Source: Streptomyces specialis (GTDB lineage: Bacteria; Actinomycetota; Actinomycetes; Streptomycetales; Streptomycetaceae). Taken from it: a stretch of DNA of 64,000 nucleotides. Location: NCBI RefSeq assembly GCF_001493375.1, contig NZ_LN929894.1, positions 62,001-126,000 on the forward strand, in the 5' to 3' direction. The position numbers and the translations under genes were made by a program. The notes beneath the pieces are model-generated. The model saw only the letters and a list, made by a program, of their open reading frames with translations. It ran no database searches and was not told where the DNA came from. The first letter of the stretch is position 1; each line of letters opens with the position of its first letter. This document shows, piece after piece, positions 8,890 through 18,003 of this stretch.

Positions 8890-8916
8890 CCCTGACCGTC
8901 GGCGCGGCGGTCAGGG
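8890..8916. terminator. Bidirectional hairpin terminator
   Basis: CCCTGACCG at 8890-8898 pairs perfectly with CGGTCAGGG at 8908-8916. It lies between the convergent MFS gene and the reductase-like gene, so it can end both transcripts. No long T-run follows, as is usual in streptomycetes. Confidence 0.6.
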
Positions 8917-8930
8917 GACGGGCCGGTCGG

Positions 8931-9578
8931 TCACTTCCGCCAGAACAGATGGTGGGTCACGCCGCTCGGGCTGGGCACGACCTCCAGGTGGAACCGGTCG
9001 AGCAGTTCCTCGGGCGACTCCCACAGGCGCAGCCCGGACCCCAACTCCACCGGGGACACCGCCACATGCATGGTGTCCACGAGGTCGGCGTCCAGGAACT
9101 GCCGGATGGTGCTGACCCCGCCGCCCAGCCGGACGTCCTTGCCCCGCGCCGCCTCCCGCGCCTGCTCCAGGACCGTGGCCGGGTCGCCGTCGACGAAGTG
9201 GAACGTGGTGTCGGAGAGCGTGAACGAAGGCCGCTTGTGGTGGGTCATGACGAACACCGGCGTGTGGAAGGGCGGTTCGTCGCCCCACCAGCCGCGCCAC
9301 TCGTGGTCGTGCCAGGGCCCGCGCTGGGGCCCGAACTTGTTGCGGCCCATGATCTCGGCGCCGATGCCGTGCGCGAAGTCCCGCGTGAAGTAGTCGTCCA
9401 GGCCCCTGCTCCCTCCGGGCTCGGTGCGGTTGGGCCAGCTCGCCGTGGCCCCGGCCCACGCGAACAGCCTGGCCGGGTCGACGGCCCGGCCGAACGGCCT
9501 TTCAAGGCTCTGGTCCTCACCGGCACCGATCCCGTCGCTTGAAACGCTGAAGTTCTGGACTCTCACCAACTGAGCCAC
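8931..9578 (-). CDS. Dihydrofolate reductase-family (RibD C-terminal) protein
   Basis: A 215-residue member of the RibD C-terminal/DHFR-like family. It begins with AQLVRVQNFSVSSDGIGAGE, the first strand and loop of the NADPH-binding fold, and carries the late signature VRLGGGVSTIRQFLDADLVD near residue 150 followed by MHVAVSPVELGSGLRLWE. Family members are NAD(P)H-dependent reductases of diverse small substrates; the substrate here is unknown. GTG at 9578 has GGGAGGA eight bases upstream. It runs in the same direction as helR and begins 103 bp after its stop, so it may be read from the same promoter. Confidence 0.88.
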   Translation of the reverse strand: MAQLVRVQNFSVSSDGIGAGEDQSLERPFGRAVDPARLFAWAGATASWPNRTEPGGSRGLDDYFTRDFAHGIGAEIMGRNKFGPQRGPWHDHEWRGWWGDEPPFHTPVFVMTHHKRPSFTLSDTTFHFVDGDPATVLEQAREAARGKDVRLGGGVSTIRQFLDADLVDTMHVAVSPVELGSGLRLWESPEELLDRFHLEVVPSPSGVTHHLFWRK

Positions 9579-9681
9579 GTGTTCCTCCCGGTGTGGTCGA
9601 CAACAGTGATGAGACCCCCCGGACCACGAAAACTCATCGCCACCTCCCGGACCGACCAGAACGCGGAGCGGCCCGGTGGGG

Positions 9682-11832
9682 TCAGGGCGTGGTGAGGATG
9701 ACCAGTTGCTGGGTTGCCCGGGTCATCGCGACGTAGCGGTCGACCGCTCCTTCGGTGCCTGCGCCGAAGTTCTCCGGGTCGATGAGGATGACCAGGTCGA
9801 ACTCCAGGCCCTTCGACAGTTCCGGGGTCAGTGACCGGACGCGGGGGGTCGGGCGGAAGGTGGGGTCGCCGATGACGCAGGCGATGCCGTCGGCGTGGGT
9901 GGTGAGCCAGGTGTCGAGGATCGTGTCCAGGTCCGTGACGGACCCGTGCACGACGGGGAGGCCGCTGCTGCGGACGGAGGTCGGCACGTTGGCGTCCGGG
10001 AGCACCGTCCGGATGACCTGCTCGGCCTCCGTCATGACCTCTTCCGGCGTGCGGTAGTTGATGCTCAGGGAGGCGACGGTGGCCCGGTCGAGGCCGACCC
10101 GTTCGAGCCGTTCCGTCCACGACTCCGTGAACCCGTGCCGGGCCTGGGCGCGGTCGCCGACGATGGTGAAGCTCCGCGACGGGCAGCGCAGCAGCAGCAT
10201 CTGCCACTCCGCGTCGGTCAGTTCCTGGGCCTCGTCCACGACGACGTGCGCGAACGGGCCGGCCAGGGGTTCCGGGTCGATGGCGGGCAGCGCGCTCTCG
10301 TCGACCAGGCTCTCCCGCAGGTCCTCACCGCGCAGCATCGTCACCGCGCCCTCGCCGTCGGCGTCGGCCTGGAGCAGGTTGTCGATGACGCCGGCCATGC
10401 GCTCGCGCTCGGCGGCGAGGGAGGCGTTGTGCCGGCGCTTGCGCAGCGCCGTTCTCGGGTCGCCGAGCCGCTGCCGGGCCGCGTCCAGGAGCGGCAGGTC
10501 GGACACCGTCCACGCCTGGCCCTCCGCGCGCCGCAGGGCCCGGACCTCGTCGGGGGTGAGCCAGGGGGCGCACATCCGCAGATAGGCGGGGACCGACCAC
10601 AAGTCGCTGACGAGGTCGGCCGCTTCGAGCAGCGGCCACGCGCGGTTGAGGGTCGTGGTCAGCTCCCGGTCCAGCCTCAGCGCCCTTCGGAACAGGTCGG
10701 GCGGGACGTCGGCGTCCAGCTTGTCCCGCAGGATCGTGAGCAATTCCTCCCAGATCTGCTCGCGCGCCTCGTTGTGCGGCGTGCCCGGTTCCACCGCCTC
10801 GAACGCCTCGGCCCAGTCGTCGGGGCTCAGCCAGATGTCGGACCAGTCGGTCGTGACCGTCATCCCCTCGGCGGGCGGCTCCTCGTAGAACCTGACGGCC
10901 GTCTCGATCGCCTTCACCATCCGGGCGGACGACTTCAGGCGGGCCACCTCCGGGTCGGTCTCGACCGCCGCGTCGGCGCCCTCGGCGACGAGATCCCGCA
11001 GGGTGCAGGTCTGCACGCCCTCCTCCCCGAGGCTGGGGAGGACGTCCGCGACGTAGGCCAGATAGGGCTGGTGCGGGCCGACGAACAGGACGCCGCCCCG
11101 GCGGTGGCCGAGGCGCGGGTCGGAGTACAGGAGGTAGGCGGAGCGGTGCAGGGCGACGACGGTCTTGCCGGTGCCCGGGCCGCCGTCCACGACGAGCGCG
11201 CCCCGCGATCCCGCCCGGATGATGGCGTCCTGGTCGGCCTGGATGGTGGCGAGCACGTCCCGCATCCGGTCCGACCGGTTGCCGCCCAGGCTCGCGATGA
11301 ACGCGGACTGGTCGTCCAGCGCGGCGTGCCCCTCCAGCCCGTCGGTGGTGAACACCTCGTCCCAGTAGTCACTGATCCGGCCGCGTGCCCAGCGGTACCG
11401 GCGGCGGCTGGCCAGACCCATCGGGTTGGCGTGGGTCGCCGCGAAGAACGGCTCGGCCGCGGGGGAGCGCCAGTCGATCAGCAGCCGGCGCCCGGTGCTG
11501 TCGGTGAGGCCGAGCCGTCCGATGTAGAGGGGCTCGGGGTCGTCCGCGCCGACCATGTGCCCGAGGCACAGGTCGAGACCGAAACGGCGCAGGGCGCGCA
11601 GGCGGCCGGACAGCCGGTGGATCTCCGCGTCCCGGTCCATCGCTCCCCGCCCGACGCCGCCGGGCGCCTTGCGTTCGGCGTCGAGGCGGTCGGACAGTTC
11701 GGCGATCGTCTGGTCGAGGGTCTCCGCGATGGCCGCGAAGTGCCGCTCGTCGTCCGCGATCAGCGCCGGATCGGCCTTGGCGGAGAGGCGGTCGGGGAGG
11801 TCGAACGCACTGGTGATCTTCCGGGAGTTCAT
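9682..11832 (-). CDS. helR: HelR, HelD-family RNA-polymerase-recycling ATPase
   Basis: A 716-residue superfamily-1 helicase-like ATPase. The N-terminal region is a long charged helical hairpin (residues 15-75). The Walker A motif is GGPGTGKTVVALHRSAYLLY near residue 215, motif II is VVVDEAQELTDAEWQ and later motifs include VGDRAQARHG and YVAMTRATQQLVIL. HelD-like proteins enter stalled RNA polymerase and release it from DNA. The Streptomyces member HelR also displaces rifamycins and gives tolerance to them. The 19-bp rifamycin-associated element at 11976-11994 upstream supports the HelR assignment over a generic HelD or UvrD helicase. ATG at 11832 has CGGAG upstream; an earlier in-frame start would overrun the promoter. 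Confidence 0.9.
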   Translation of the reverse strand: MNSRKITSAFDLPDRLSAKADPALIADDERHFAAIAETLDQTIAELSDRLDAERKAPGGVGRGAMDRDAEIHRLSGRLRALRRFGLDLCLGHMVGADDPEPLYIGRLGLTDSTGRRLLIDWRSPAAEPFFAATHANPMGLASRRRYRWARGRISDYWDEVFTTDGLEGHAALDDQSAFIASLGGNRSDRMRDVLATIQADQDAIIRAGSRGALVVDGGPGTGKTVVALHRSAYLLYSDPRLGHRRGGVLFVGPHQPYLAYVADVLPSLGEEGVQTCTLRDLVAEGADAAVETDPEVARLKSSARMVKAIETAVRFYEEPPAEGMTVTTDWSDIWLSPDDWAEAFEAVEPGTPHNEAREQIWEELLTILRDKLDADVPPDLFRRALRLDRELTTTLNRAWPLLEAADLVSDLWSVPAYLRMCAPWLTPDEVRALRRAEGQAWTVSDLPLLDAARQRLGDPRTALRKRRHNASLAAERERMAGVIDNLLQADADGEGAVTMLRGEDLRESLVDESALPAIDPEPLAGPFAHVVVDEAQELTDAEWQMLLLRCPSRSFTIVGDRAQARHGFTESWTERLERVGLDRATVASLSINYRTPEEVMTEAEQVIRTVLPDANVPTSVRSSGLPVVHGSVTDLDTILDTWLTTHADGIACVIGDPTFRPTPRVRSLTPELSKGLEFDLVILIDPENFGAGTEGAVDRYVAMTRATQQLVILTTP

Positions 11833-11975
11833 GATCGACGGCTCCGATCCGGGGCCGTTCCCGCCACCGGCGCGACCGCGCCCCGCGAACCATGAACCGA
11901 CAACAACGTACACACTTCGTGAATCTCCCATTTCCGCAGCTTCTGGCCTCGGCCAGTGATTCTGCGGCACGACCC

Positions 11976-11994
11976 GGGCCTTGCCGCAAGCCCC
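11976..11994. promoter_or_regulatory. Rifamycin-associated element (RAE)
   Basis: GGGCCTTGCCGCAAGCCCC is a 19-bp near-perfect inverted repeat 144 bp upstream of the helR start. It equals, in reverse complement, the RAE sequence as I know it from literature on rifamycin-inducible genes in actinomycetes. The element is thought to overlap the promoter and make transcription respond to rifamycin-bound RNA polymerase. Confidence 0.85.
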
Positions 11995-12079
11995 CCGGTG
12001 CGCTATACGTTGAGAGTGGAAAGGAGTGGGCGCTCCTCCTTTCCCCTCTGATCCCCTTCGCAGCCCCCCGGACGACCGG

Positions 12080-12718
12080 CTAGCGGGCGCGCAGGAGCAG
12101 GTGGCCCCGGCGGAATCGTTCGTCCTTTTCGGGTTCGCGCAGCATCCGGCCGATCTCGGTGAAGCCGGCCTCGTGGGCCAGTGCGGCGAGGTCGTCGATC
12201 GGCCAGCGGTAGGCCGTCACCACCTTGTGGTCGAACGGGGTCACCGGCCCGCCCTCGGCCTCGAAGAAGGCCAGCAGGAGCGTGCCGCCGGCGGCCATGA
12301 CCCGGCGGAACTCGGCGAGGTACAGCGGGAGTTCCGGCGGCGGGACATGGATGACCGAGTACCAGGACACGATGCCGCCCAGCGTGCCGTCGGCCAGGTC
12401 CAGGGCGTCCATCGAGCCGGTCTCGAACCGCAGGTCCGGGTGGGCCGCGCGGGCCAGGCCGATCATCACCGGCGACAGGTCGACGCCGAAGACGTCCAGC
12501 CCCAAGTCCCGCAGGTGCGCCGTCACATACCCGGGGCCGCAGCCCAACTCGGCGACCGGCCCGGCACCGGCCGCGCGCGCGAGGTCGGCGAAGGCGGCGA
12601 GCACCGCGCGGTCCAGGGGAAGCCGGTCGAGCGCGTCGTGGAAGAGCTCGGCGTAGAGAACGGCGACGGCGTCGTAGGCGTCCGCCGTCACGGCCAGGTG
12701 CGGGGGGAGTCCGGTCAC
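12080..12718 (-). CDS. Class I SAM-dependent methyltransferase
   Basis: A 212-residue Rossmann-fold methyltransferase. Motif I is VAELGCGPGYVTAHLRDLG near residue 55, followed by the acidic VFGVDLSPVMIGLAR (ribose-binding Asp), then FETGSMDALDLADGTLGGIV and a post-motif II HVPPPELPLYLAEFRRVMAA with GGTLLLAFFE. This is the Methyltransf_11/25 pattern. Substrate unknown. It starts with GTG or ATG at 12718 and faces the ABC operon, from which it is separated by only 55 bp on the same strand. It may be the last gene of that transcript, though no nickel or peptide role is obvious. Confidence 0.87.
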   Translation of the reverse strand: MTGLPPHLAVTADAYDAVAVLYAELFHDALDRLPLDRAVLAAFADLARAAGAGPVAELGCGPGYVTAHLRDLGLDVFGVDLSPVMIGLARAAHPDLRFETGSMDALDLADGTLGGIVSWYSVIHVPPPELPLYLAEFRRVMAAGGTLLLAFFEAEGGPVTPFDHKVVTAYRWPIDDLAALAHEAGFTEIGRMLREPEKDERFRRGHLLLRAR

Positions 12719-12773
12719 GGGGACGACACTAGAACGCGACCGGCCACCCCCGCCGACCGGTCCCCGCGCGCCG

Positions 12774-13427
12774 TCACGGTGTGGTGGGGAACTCCCGGAC
12801 GCTGTCGCACCAGCGGTTCAGCAGGACCCGGTCGTGGCCGACGGCCAGCAGGGCGGCGTCGTGTTCGCGTCGGTAGTCCTCGACGACGGCGACGAGGGCG
12901 GCGGTGGTGGAGGCGTCCAGCATCGCGGTCATCTCGTCGCAGATCAGCAGCCGGGGGCGGAGCAGCAGGGCGCGGGCCAGGCAGGCGCGCTGGAGTTGGC
13001 CGTCGCTGACCTCGGGGGGGCGGCGGCGGAGCAGGTCGCCACCGAGGCCGACGGCGTCGGCCAAGGCGTCGGCGCGATCGGCCAGTTCGGTGAACCGCCC
13101 GGTGGCGCGGGCGGGGTCGGCGATCAGGGCGCGCAGGGTGAGCCGGGGGTCGGCGGCGAGACGCGGCTGCTGGAAGACGACACCGACGAGGGTGCGGCGC
13201 GCCCGGGGCGCCCGGAAGCGGAAACCGCGCACGGGCTCGCCCGCCAGGACGACGGTGCCGGCGTAGGGGCGGTGCAGCAGGGCGGCGACCCGGGCGAGCG
13301 TGGACTTGCCGCAGCCGCTGGGGCCCAGCAGCCCGAGCGCCTCGCCGTCCGCGACGGTGAGCGAGAGGTCGCGGACGACGGGGGCGCGGGGGGTGTATCC
13401 GGCGGTGATGTGGCTGAGTTCAAGCAT
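12774..13427 (-). CDS. ABC transporter ATP-binding protein (probable NikE)
   Basis: A 217-residue ATPase of the peptide/nickel family. Walker A is GPSGCGKST near residue 40, the Q-loop is VVFQQPRLAADPRLT, Walker B is LLICDEMTAMLD and the H-loop is AVGHDR. The signature motif is degenerate: VSDGQLQR instead of LSGGQ. Its start overlaps the stop of the upstream ATPase by eight bases (ATGCTTGA), giving tight translational coupling. It is the fifth gene of a substrate-binding/permease/permease/ATPase/ATPase operon. The Nur-like palindrome upstream of that operon favours nickel over peptide as the cargo. Confidence 0.88.
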   Translation of the reverse strand: MLELSHITAGYTPRAPVVRDLSLTVADGEALGLLGPSGCGKSTLARVAALLHRPYAGTVVLAGEPVRGFRFRAPRARRTLVGVVFQQPRLAADPRLTLRALIADPARATGRFTELADRADALADAVGLGGDLLRRRPPEVSDGQLQRACLARALLLRPRLLICDEMTAMLDASTTAALVAVVEDYRREHDAALLAVGHDRVLLNRWCDSVREFPTTP

Positions 13428-14427
13428 GGGCGGCCTTCGGGGCGTGGTGGCAGGCGACGCCGCCGGTGAGGTCGGGCAGTACGGCGCAGCGGTCGGTCGC
13501 GCGGTCGCAGCGGGGGGCGAAGGCGCAGCCGTCGGGGAGGGCGTCCAGTTCGGGCGGGAGCCCGGGGATGGGCGCGAAGTCGCGTTCGGGCAGCGCCGCG
13601 AGCAGACCGCGCGCATAGGGGTGCCGGGGGCCGGGGGAGCCGAAGAACGGCGCCGCGTCGGTCAGTTCGACGATGCGGCCCGCGTACATGACGGCGATCC
13701 GGTCGGCGACGCGTTCGGCGGCGGCCAGGTCGTGGGTGATGACGAGCAGGCCGTGGCCGTTGTCCGCGTGCCGGCGCAACTCGCCGACGGTGCGGTCCAC
13801 GAGGTCCCGGTCGAGGCCGGTGGTCGGTTCGTCGGCGATGAGCAGCGGCGCGTCGGCGACGAGGGCGAGTGCGGTGGCGGCGCGCTGGGCGAGGCCGCCG
13901 GAGAGCTGGTGCGGGTAACGGTCGAGGTGGTCGGTGGGGAACGCGGCCCGCGCGGCGGCGGCTTCGGCGGCGGCCCGCAGTGCGGCCCGTCCGGTGCCGC
14001 GCAGTTCGCGGACGGTTTCCTCCAGTTGCGCGCGCACGGTACGGACCGGGGTCAGGTGGGCGGCGGGGCTCTGCGGGATCAGCCCGACGCGGCGCCCGCG
14101 CACGGTGCGGGCCAGGGTGGCCTCCCCGGCGGTGAGCACGTCCAGGCGGTCCCCGGCCGGTCCGAGCCACGCGGCGCCCCGGGTCCGCGCGTTGCCCGGC
14201 AGCAGCCCGAGCAGCGCGGCGGCCAGCACGGACTTGCCGCAGCCGCTCTCCCCGACCAGGGCCAGGCATTCCCCGGCCGCCAGGTCGAAGGAGACGCCGT
14301 TGACGGCGGCGACGTGGCGCCCGCCCGGCATCAGGAACCGTACGGACAACTCCCGGACCGACAGCAGCGGTTCCGGGGCCGCGGTCTCGTGTCCGGCGGT
14401 GTTCGCGGCACGTCGGGGGTCGTTCAC
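13420..14427 (-). CDS. ABC transporter ATP-binding protein (probable NikD)
   Basis: A 335-residue ATPase. Walker A is GESGCGKSVLAAALLGLLPG near residue 60, the Q-loop is GLIPQSPAAHLTPVRT, the signature is HQLSGGLAQRAATALALV and Walker B is LLIADEPTTGLD, with H-loop VITHDLAAAE. The C-terminal oligopeptide-type extension (RHPYARGLLAALPERDFAP, then CAFAPRCDRATDRC) is the region that in relatives can bind an iron-sulfur cluster or stabilise the dimer. GTG at 14427 overlaps the permease stop as GTGA. It is the fourth gene of the operon. Confidence 0.9.
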   Translation of the reverse strand: MNDPRRAANTAGHETAAPEPLLSVRELSVRFLMPGGRHVAAVNGVSFDLAAGECLALVGESGCGKSVLAAALLGLLPGNARTRGAAWLGPAGDRLDVLTAGEATLARTVRGRRVGLIPQSPAAHLTPVRTVRAQLEETVRELRGTGRAALRAAAEAAAARAAFPTDHLDRYPHQLSGGLAQRAATALALVADAPLLIADEPTTGLDRDLVDRTVGELRRHADNGHGLLVITHDLAAAERVADRIAVMYAGRIVELTDAAPFFGSPGPRHPYARGLLAALPERDFAPIPGLPPELDALPDGCAFAPRCDRATDRCAVLPDLTGGVACHHAPKAAHA

Positions 14428-15374
14428 AGCACCAGCTCCGATCGGCGGCGGGGGTTGATCCGTTCGCGCCAGGCGCCCGCGAGGCCCGCCAGCGCCAGGG
14501 TGGGCACGACGATGAAGAGGCCGGGGAACAGCGTGGGCCACCACTCGCCGGTCACCAGCGAGCCGCGGGCGCCGTTGATCATGGTGCCCAGGCTGGCCTC
14601 GTGGGCGGGGATGCCCAGGCCCAGGAAGGACAGCGCCGACTCGTGCCAGATGGCGTGCGGGACCATCAGCACGGCGGCCAGGCCGGCTTGCGGGAGCACG
14701 CCCGGCACCAGATGCCGGGCGGCGACCCGCAGCCGGGAGGCACCGCCGGAGATCGCGGCGTCGACGAAGGGACGCGCGCGCAGCGACAGCACCTCGGCGC
14801 GGACGATGCGGGCGGTGGACACCCAGTGGGTGAGCCCGACCGAGGCGATGACGGGCCAGATCCCGGGACGGAACATGGCCACGATGAAGATGCCCATCAG
14901 CAGGTGCGGCACGGCGGTGAACGTGTCCACCAGCCGCATTGTCAGCCGGTCCGCCCGGCCGCCCAGGGCGCCCGCCGCGCAGCCGACGGCCAGGCCGATG
15001 CCGCTGGCCACCAGCGCGGCGACGACCCCGACGAGCAGCGAGACGCGCATCCCGTAGACGCAGCGCAGCAGCACGTCCCTGCCGACCTCGTCGGTGCCGA
15101 ACGGGTGGGCCCAGGAAGGCGGTTCGAGTTTGGCGGTCAGATCGACGGCCTGCTGGTCCAGCGGGAACAGCGGGGGCACCAGCAGCACCGCCAGCACGGT
15201 GGCGCCGATGAGGGCGCCCGAGACGGCGACCCGCACGGCGCGGGTGCGGCGGCCGTCGCCGCCGGGGGCGTGCCAGGGCCGGTCAACGGCGGGCCGGGGC
15301 GCGGCCGTTCCGTTCCCCGGTGCCGTCTCCACGGTCGCGTCCCCGCCTTCCGGCTTGCCCATGTCGTTTCTCAC
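14424..15374 (-). CDS. ABC transporter permease, DppC/NikC type
   Basis: A 316-residue inner-membrane permease with about six membrane segments after a hydrophilic N-terminus. The sequence HPFGTDEVGRDVLLRCVYG and the later EAA-type loop ARIVRAEVLSLRARPFVDAA are hallmarks of the DppC/NikC subunit. The end LGLGIPAHEASLGTMINGAR is also characteristic. The start is GTG at 15374 or ATG at 15362; neither has a strong ribosome site. It follows the DppB-type permease by about 10 bp and pairs with it to form the channel. Confidence 0.9.
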   Translation of the reverse strand: MRNDMGKPEGGDATVETAPGNGTAAPRPAVDRPWHAPGGDGRRTRAVRVAVSGALIGATVLAVLLVPPLFPLDQQAVDLTAKLEPPSWAHPFGTDEVGRDVLLRCVYGMRVSLLVGVVAALVASGIGLAVGCAAGALGGRADRLTMRLVDTFTAVPHLLMGIFIVAMFRPGIWPVIASVGLTHWVSTARIVRAEVLSLRARPFVDAAISGGASRLRVAARHLVPGVLPQAGLAAVLMVPHAIWHESALSFLGLGIPAHEASLGTMINGARGSLVTGEWWPTLFPGLFIVVPTLALAGLAGAWRERINPRRRSELVL

Positions 15375-15384
15375 GTCTCGTCTT

Positions 15385-16374
15385 TCACATCTCGTCGTGG
15401 TCGACGCGCGGGTCGGCCAGCCCGTACAGCAGGTCGGCGAGCAGGTTGCCGGCCAGGACCGCGAGGGCGGAGAGCACGGTCAGCGCGGCGAGCAGCGGGA
15501 AGTCGGTGGCGGTCGCGGCCCGGACGGTGGCCGAGGCGATGCCGGGCCAACTGAACACCGTCTCGACGAGCAGGGCGCCGGTGATCAACTCCGGGACGCG
15601 GGTGCCGATCAGGGTGAGGACGGGCAGCAGTCCGGAGCGCAGGGCGTGGCCGAGGAGGACGGTCCGCTCGCGCAGTCCCCGGGCGCGGGCGCCCCGCACG
15701 GGGTCCTCGTGGAGCGCGTCGGAGACGCCCTGGCGCACGTACAGGACGAACCACGGCAGTTGGGAGATCGCCAGCACACCCGCGGGCAGCGCCAGGTGGC
15801 GGATCACGGAGCCCGCGGTGACGGTGTCGCTGCCGGTGTCGGTGAGCCCGCCCGCCGGGAGGACGTCCAGGCGCAGCGCGAACAGCCAGATGGCGAGCAG
15901 GGCGAGCCAGAACGGCGGCGCGGCCTGGAGGGTGTAGCTGACCGAGGTCACGACGCGGTCGAGCACGCCGCCCGGTCGCCGGGCGGCCAGCACGCCGAGG
16001 GCGGTGCCCAGCAGGATCGCGACCACGAAGGCGACCGAGCACAACAGGACGGACCAGCCGAGGCGTTCACCGATGACCTGGCCGACGGGCTGGCGCAGGG
16101 CGAGCGACTGGCCGAGGTCGCCGCCGGCGGCGGAGCGCAGCCAGGCCCACCACTGCTCCACGAAGGTGCCGCTGGTGCCCAGGTTCTCGCGGAGGGTGTC
16201 CAGGGTCTCCTGGGAGGCGCCGAGGCCGTCGGAGCCGATGTACTGCCGTACGGGGTCGAACGGTGAGGCGGCGGCGACGGCGAACATGCCGAGGGTGACC
16301 AGGGCCAGCACCGGGACGGCGGCCAGCAGCCGCCGCCCGGCGAGCCGGGCCATCCCGGCCCAGGGGGCGGTCAC
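15385..16374 (-). CDS. ABC transporter permease, DppB/NikB type
   Basis: A 329-residue permease. The N-terminal RRLLAAVPVLALVTLGMFAV segment and the extracellular domain with TLDTLRENLGTSGTFVEQWW precede five more membrane segments. The EAA loop is YVRQGVSDALHEDPVRGARA, followed by RGLRERTVLLGHALR and the typical ELITGALLVETVFSWPGI. These identify the DppB/NikB subunit. The GTG start at 16374 overlaps the stop of the binding-protein gene as GTGA, so translation is coupled. Confidence 0.9.
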   Translation of the reverse strand: MTAPWAGMARLAGRRLLAAVPVLALVTLGMFAVAAASPFDPVRQYIGSDGLGASQETLDTLRENLGTSGTFVEQWWAWLRSAAGGDLGQSLALRQPVGQVIGERLGWSVLLCSVAFVVAILLGTALGVLAARRPGGVLDRVVTSVSYTLQAAPPFWLALLAIWLFALRLDVLPAGGLTDTGSDTVTAGSVIRHLALPAGVLAISQLPWFVLYVRQGVSDALHEDPVRGARARGLRERTVLLGHALRSGLLPVLTLIGTRVPELITGALLVETVFSWPGIASATVRAATATDFPLLAALTVLSALAVLAGNLLADLLYGLADPRVDHDEM

Positions 16375-17975
16375 GAGCGGATCCGCCAATCCTCCACGTT
16401 CCACCAGGGACCGTGACCGAGGCCGTGGTCGTGCGGCTCGATCTGGGTGGTGACGCCGTCCCAGTGGTCGGCCATGACGTAGACGTGGTCGATGTGGGTG
16501 AGGAAGGTGTAGCCGGGGTCCTCGGCGAGTTCGCGCTGCACCGCTTCGTAGGCGGCCTCCCGCTCGGCCGGGTCGCCGCTGCGCCGGCCGGTCTCCAACT
16601 GCTCGTCCACGGCCGGGTTGTCGTAGTGGCCCATGTTGTTCCAGCCGTCGCCCGCGAGTTCGGAGTGGAGCAGGCCGTAGAGGTCGAAGTCGGGGTCGGC
16701 GGGGTTGCCGCCGCCGCTGAGGACCGCGTCCTGGGCGAGGCGGCCCTCGATGACCTCCCAGGAGCCGGACTCGACGGTGGCGTCGATGCCGATGTCCCGG
16801 GCATCGGAGGCGTAGGCGAGGGCGTGTTCCTGCCGCAGCCGGTCCCCGGCCGGGTACCAGAGGGTGAACTCCGCGCGCCTGCCGTCCTTGACGCGGACGC
16901 CGTCCTCGCCGGTCACCCAGCCGGCTTCGTCCAGCAGCGCGCGGGCGGCGTCCGGGTCGTGGGGCCGCTCGGTGCCCTCGGCGAACCAGGGGCTGGCGGT
17001 CGGCACCGGGCCGTAGGCGGCGTGCCCGGCGCCCTCCAGGATGCTGTCGACCATCAACTCCCGGTCCACGGCCAGGTCCAGGGCCAGGCGGATGTCCTGG
17101 TCGCCGGTGACGGGGTGGCCGGTGGGGAGGGTGACGGCGCGGAAGTCGGCGCTCTCGGCGGTATGGGTGACCAACCCCTCCTCGCCGGCGAAGGAGTTGG
17201 CGAGGTTGGGCGGCAGCACGGCGGCGTCCAGGTCGCCGGAGCGGAGCCGGGTCGCGCGCACGTCGTCGTCGGGGATGACGGCCATGGTCAGCCGCCGCAC
17301 CTCGGGCTCGCCGCCCCAGTAGCCGGGGTTGGCCTCGAAGGTGAGCCGTTCGCCCCGGGTCCAGCCGGTGACGACGTAGGGACCGGTGCCGATCGGTTCG
17401 GTGTTGTACGGGCCGGTGTTGACGTCCTGGCCGCCGGCGGCGTCGGCGGAGGCGATGGGCAGCACGGTGCGTTCGGCGAAGGGGGCGTAGGGATAGGCCA
17501 GGGTGAACACCACGGTGTGGTCGCCCTCGGCGCGGACGCTCTCGACGGCGGCCAGGTCGTCCTTGGCCGGGTTGTTGGTGTCCTCGTCGAGGATGGTCTC
17601 GTAGGTGAAGACGACGTCCCGCGCGGTGAACGGCGTTCCGTCGCTGAACTCGACTCCTTCGCGCAGGGCGTAGGTGTACGTCAGCCCGTCGTCGCTGATC
17701 TCCGGCAGCGCGGTGGCGAGCGCGGGCTGGAGCTCCAGGTCCTCGTCGTGGCGCAACAGGCCGTCGAAGATCTTCGAGTTGCCGTCCTTGCCGTAGCCGA
17801 GGAGCGGGCTCAGCGTCTCCGGCTCGTTGGCTATGCCGACGACGAGTTCGTCGTATCCGCCGTCGCCGCCGCCCTCCTCGCCGGGGGCGGAGCAGGCGGT
17901 GGCCGTCAGCAGTGCGGCGGTCACCGCCGTCGCGGCGATCCCTGTCCATGTCCGGGCGGTGATCCGGGCCGTCAT
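16371..17975 (-). CDS. ABC transporter substrate-binding lipoprotein (probable NikA)
   Basis: A 534-residue family-5 binding protein. The signal peptide ends in a lipobox (LLTATAC, Cys near residue 28), so the mature protein is lipid-anchored outside the membrane. The SBP_bac_5 core is visible in LQPALATALPEISDDGLTYT, LREGVEFSDGTPFTARDVVF and IGTGPYVVTGW. The family binds peptides, nickel or nickel chelates. ATG at 17975 has CAGGAG upstream. It is first of five genes behind a palindrome resembling a Nur box, which suggests nickel. The NikA reading is inference; a peptide-binding role cannot be excluded. Confidence 0.85.
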   Translation of the reverse strand: MTARITARTWTGIAATAVTAALLTATACSAPGEEGGGDGGYDELVVGIANEPETLSPLLGYGKDGNSKIFDGLLRHDEDLELQPALATALPEISDDGLTYTYALREGVEFSDGTPFTARDVVFTYETILDEDTNNPAKDDLAAVESVRAEGDHTVVFTLAYPYAPFAERTVLPIASADAAGGQDVNTGPYNTEPIGTGPYVVTGWTRGERLTFEANPGYWGGEPEVRRLTMAVIPDDDVRATRLRSGDLDAAVLPPNLANSFAGEEGLVTHTAESADFRAVTLPTGHPVTGDQDIRLALDLAVDRELMVDSILEGAGHAAYGPVPTASPWFAEGTERPHDPDAARALLDEAGWVTGEDGVRVKDGRRAEFTLWYPAGDRLRQEHALAYASDARDIGIDATVESGSWEVIEGRLAQDAVLSGGGNPADPDFDLYGLLHSELAGDGWNNMGHYDNPAVDEQLETGRRSGDPAEREAAYEAVQRELAEDPGYTFLTHIDHVYVMADHWDGVTTQIEPHDHGLGHGPWWNVEDWRIRS

Positions 17976-18003
17976 CGGGCACACTCCTGCCGGGTATCGT
18001 ACG

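Noticed and set aside
9895..11895. A 666-codon forward-strand frame opposite helR
   Set aside because: It is a GC-frame shadow with low-complexity Arg/Gly/Val composition, while the reverse strand has clear SF1 helicase motifs.
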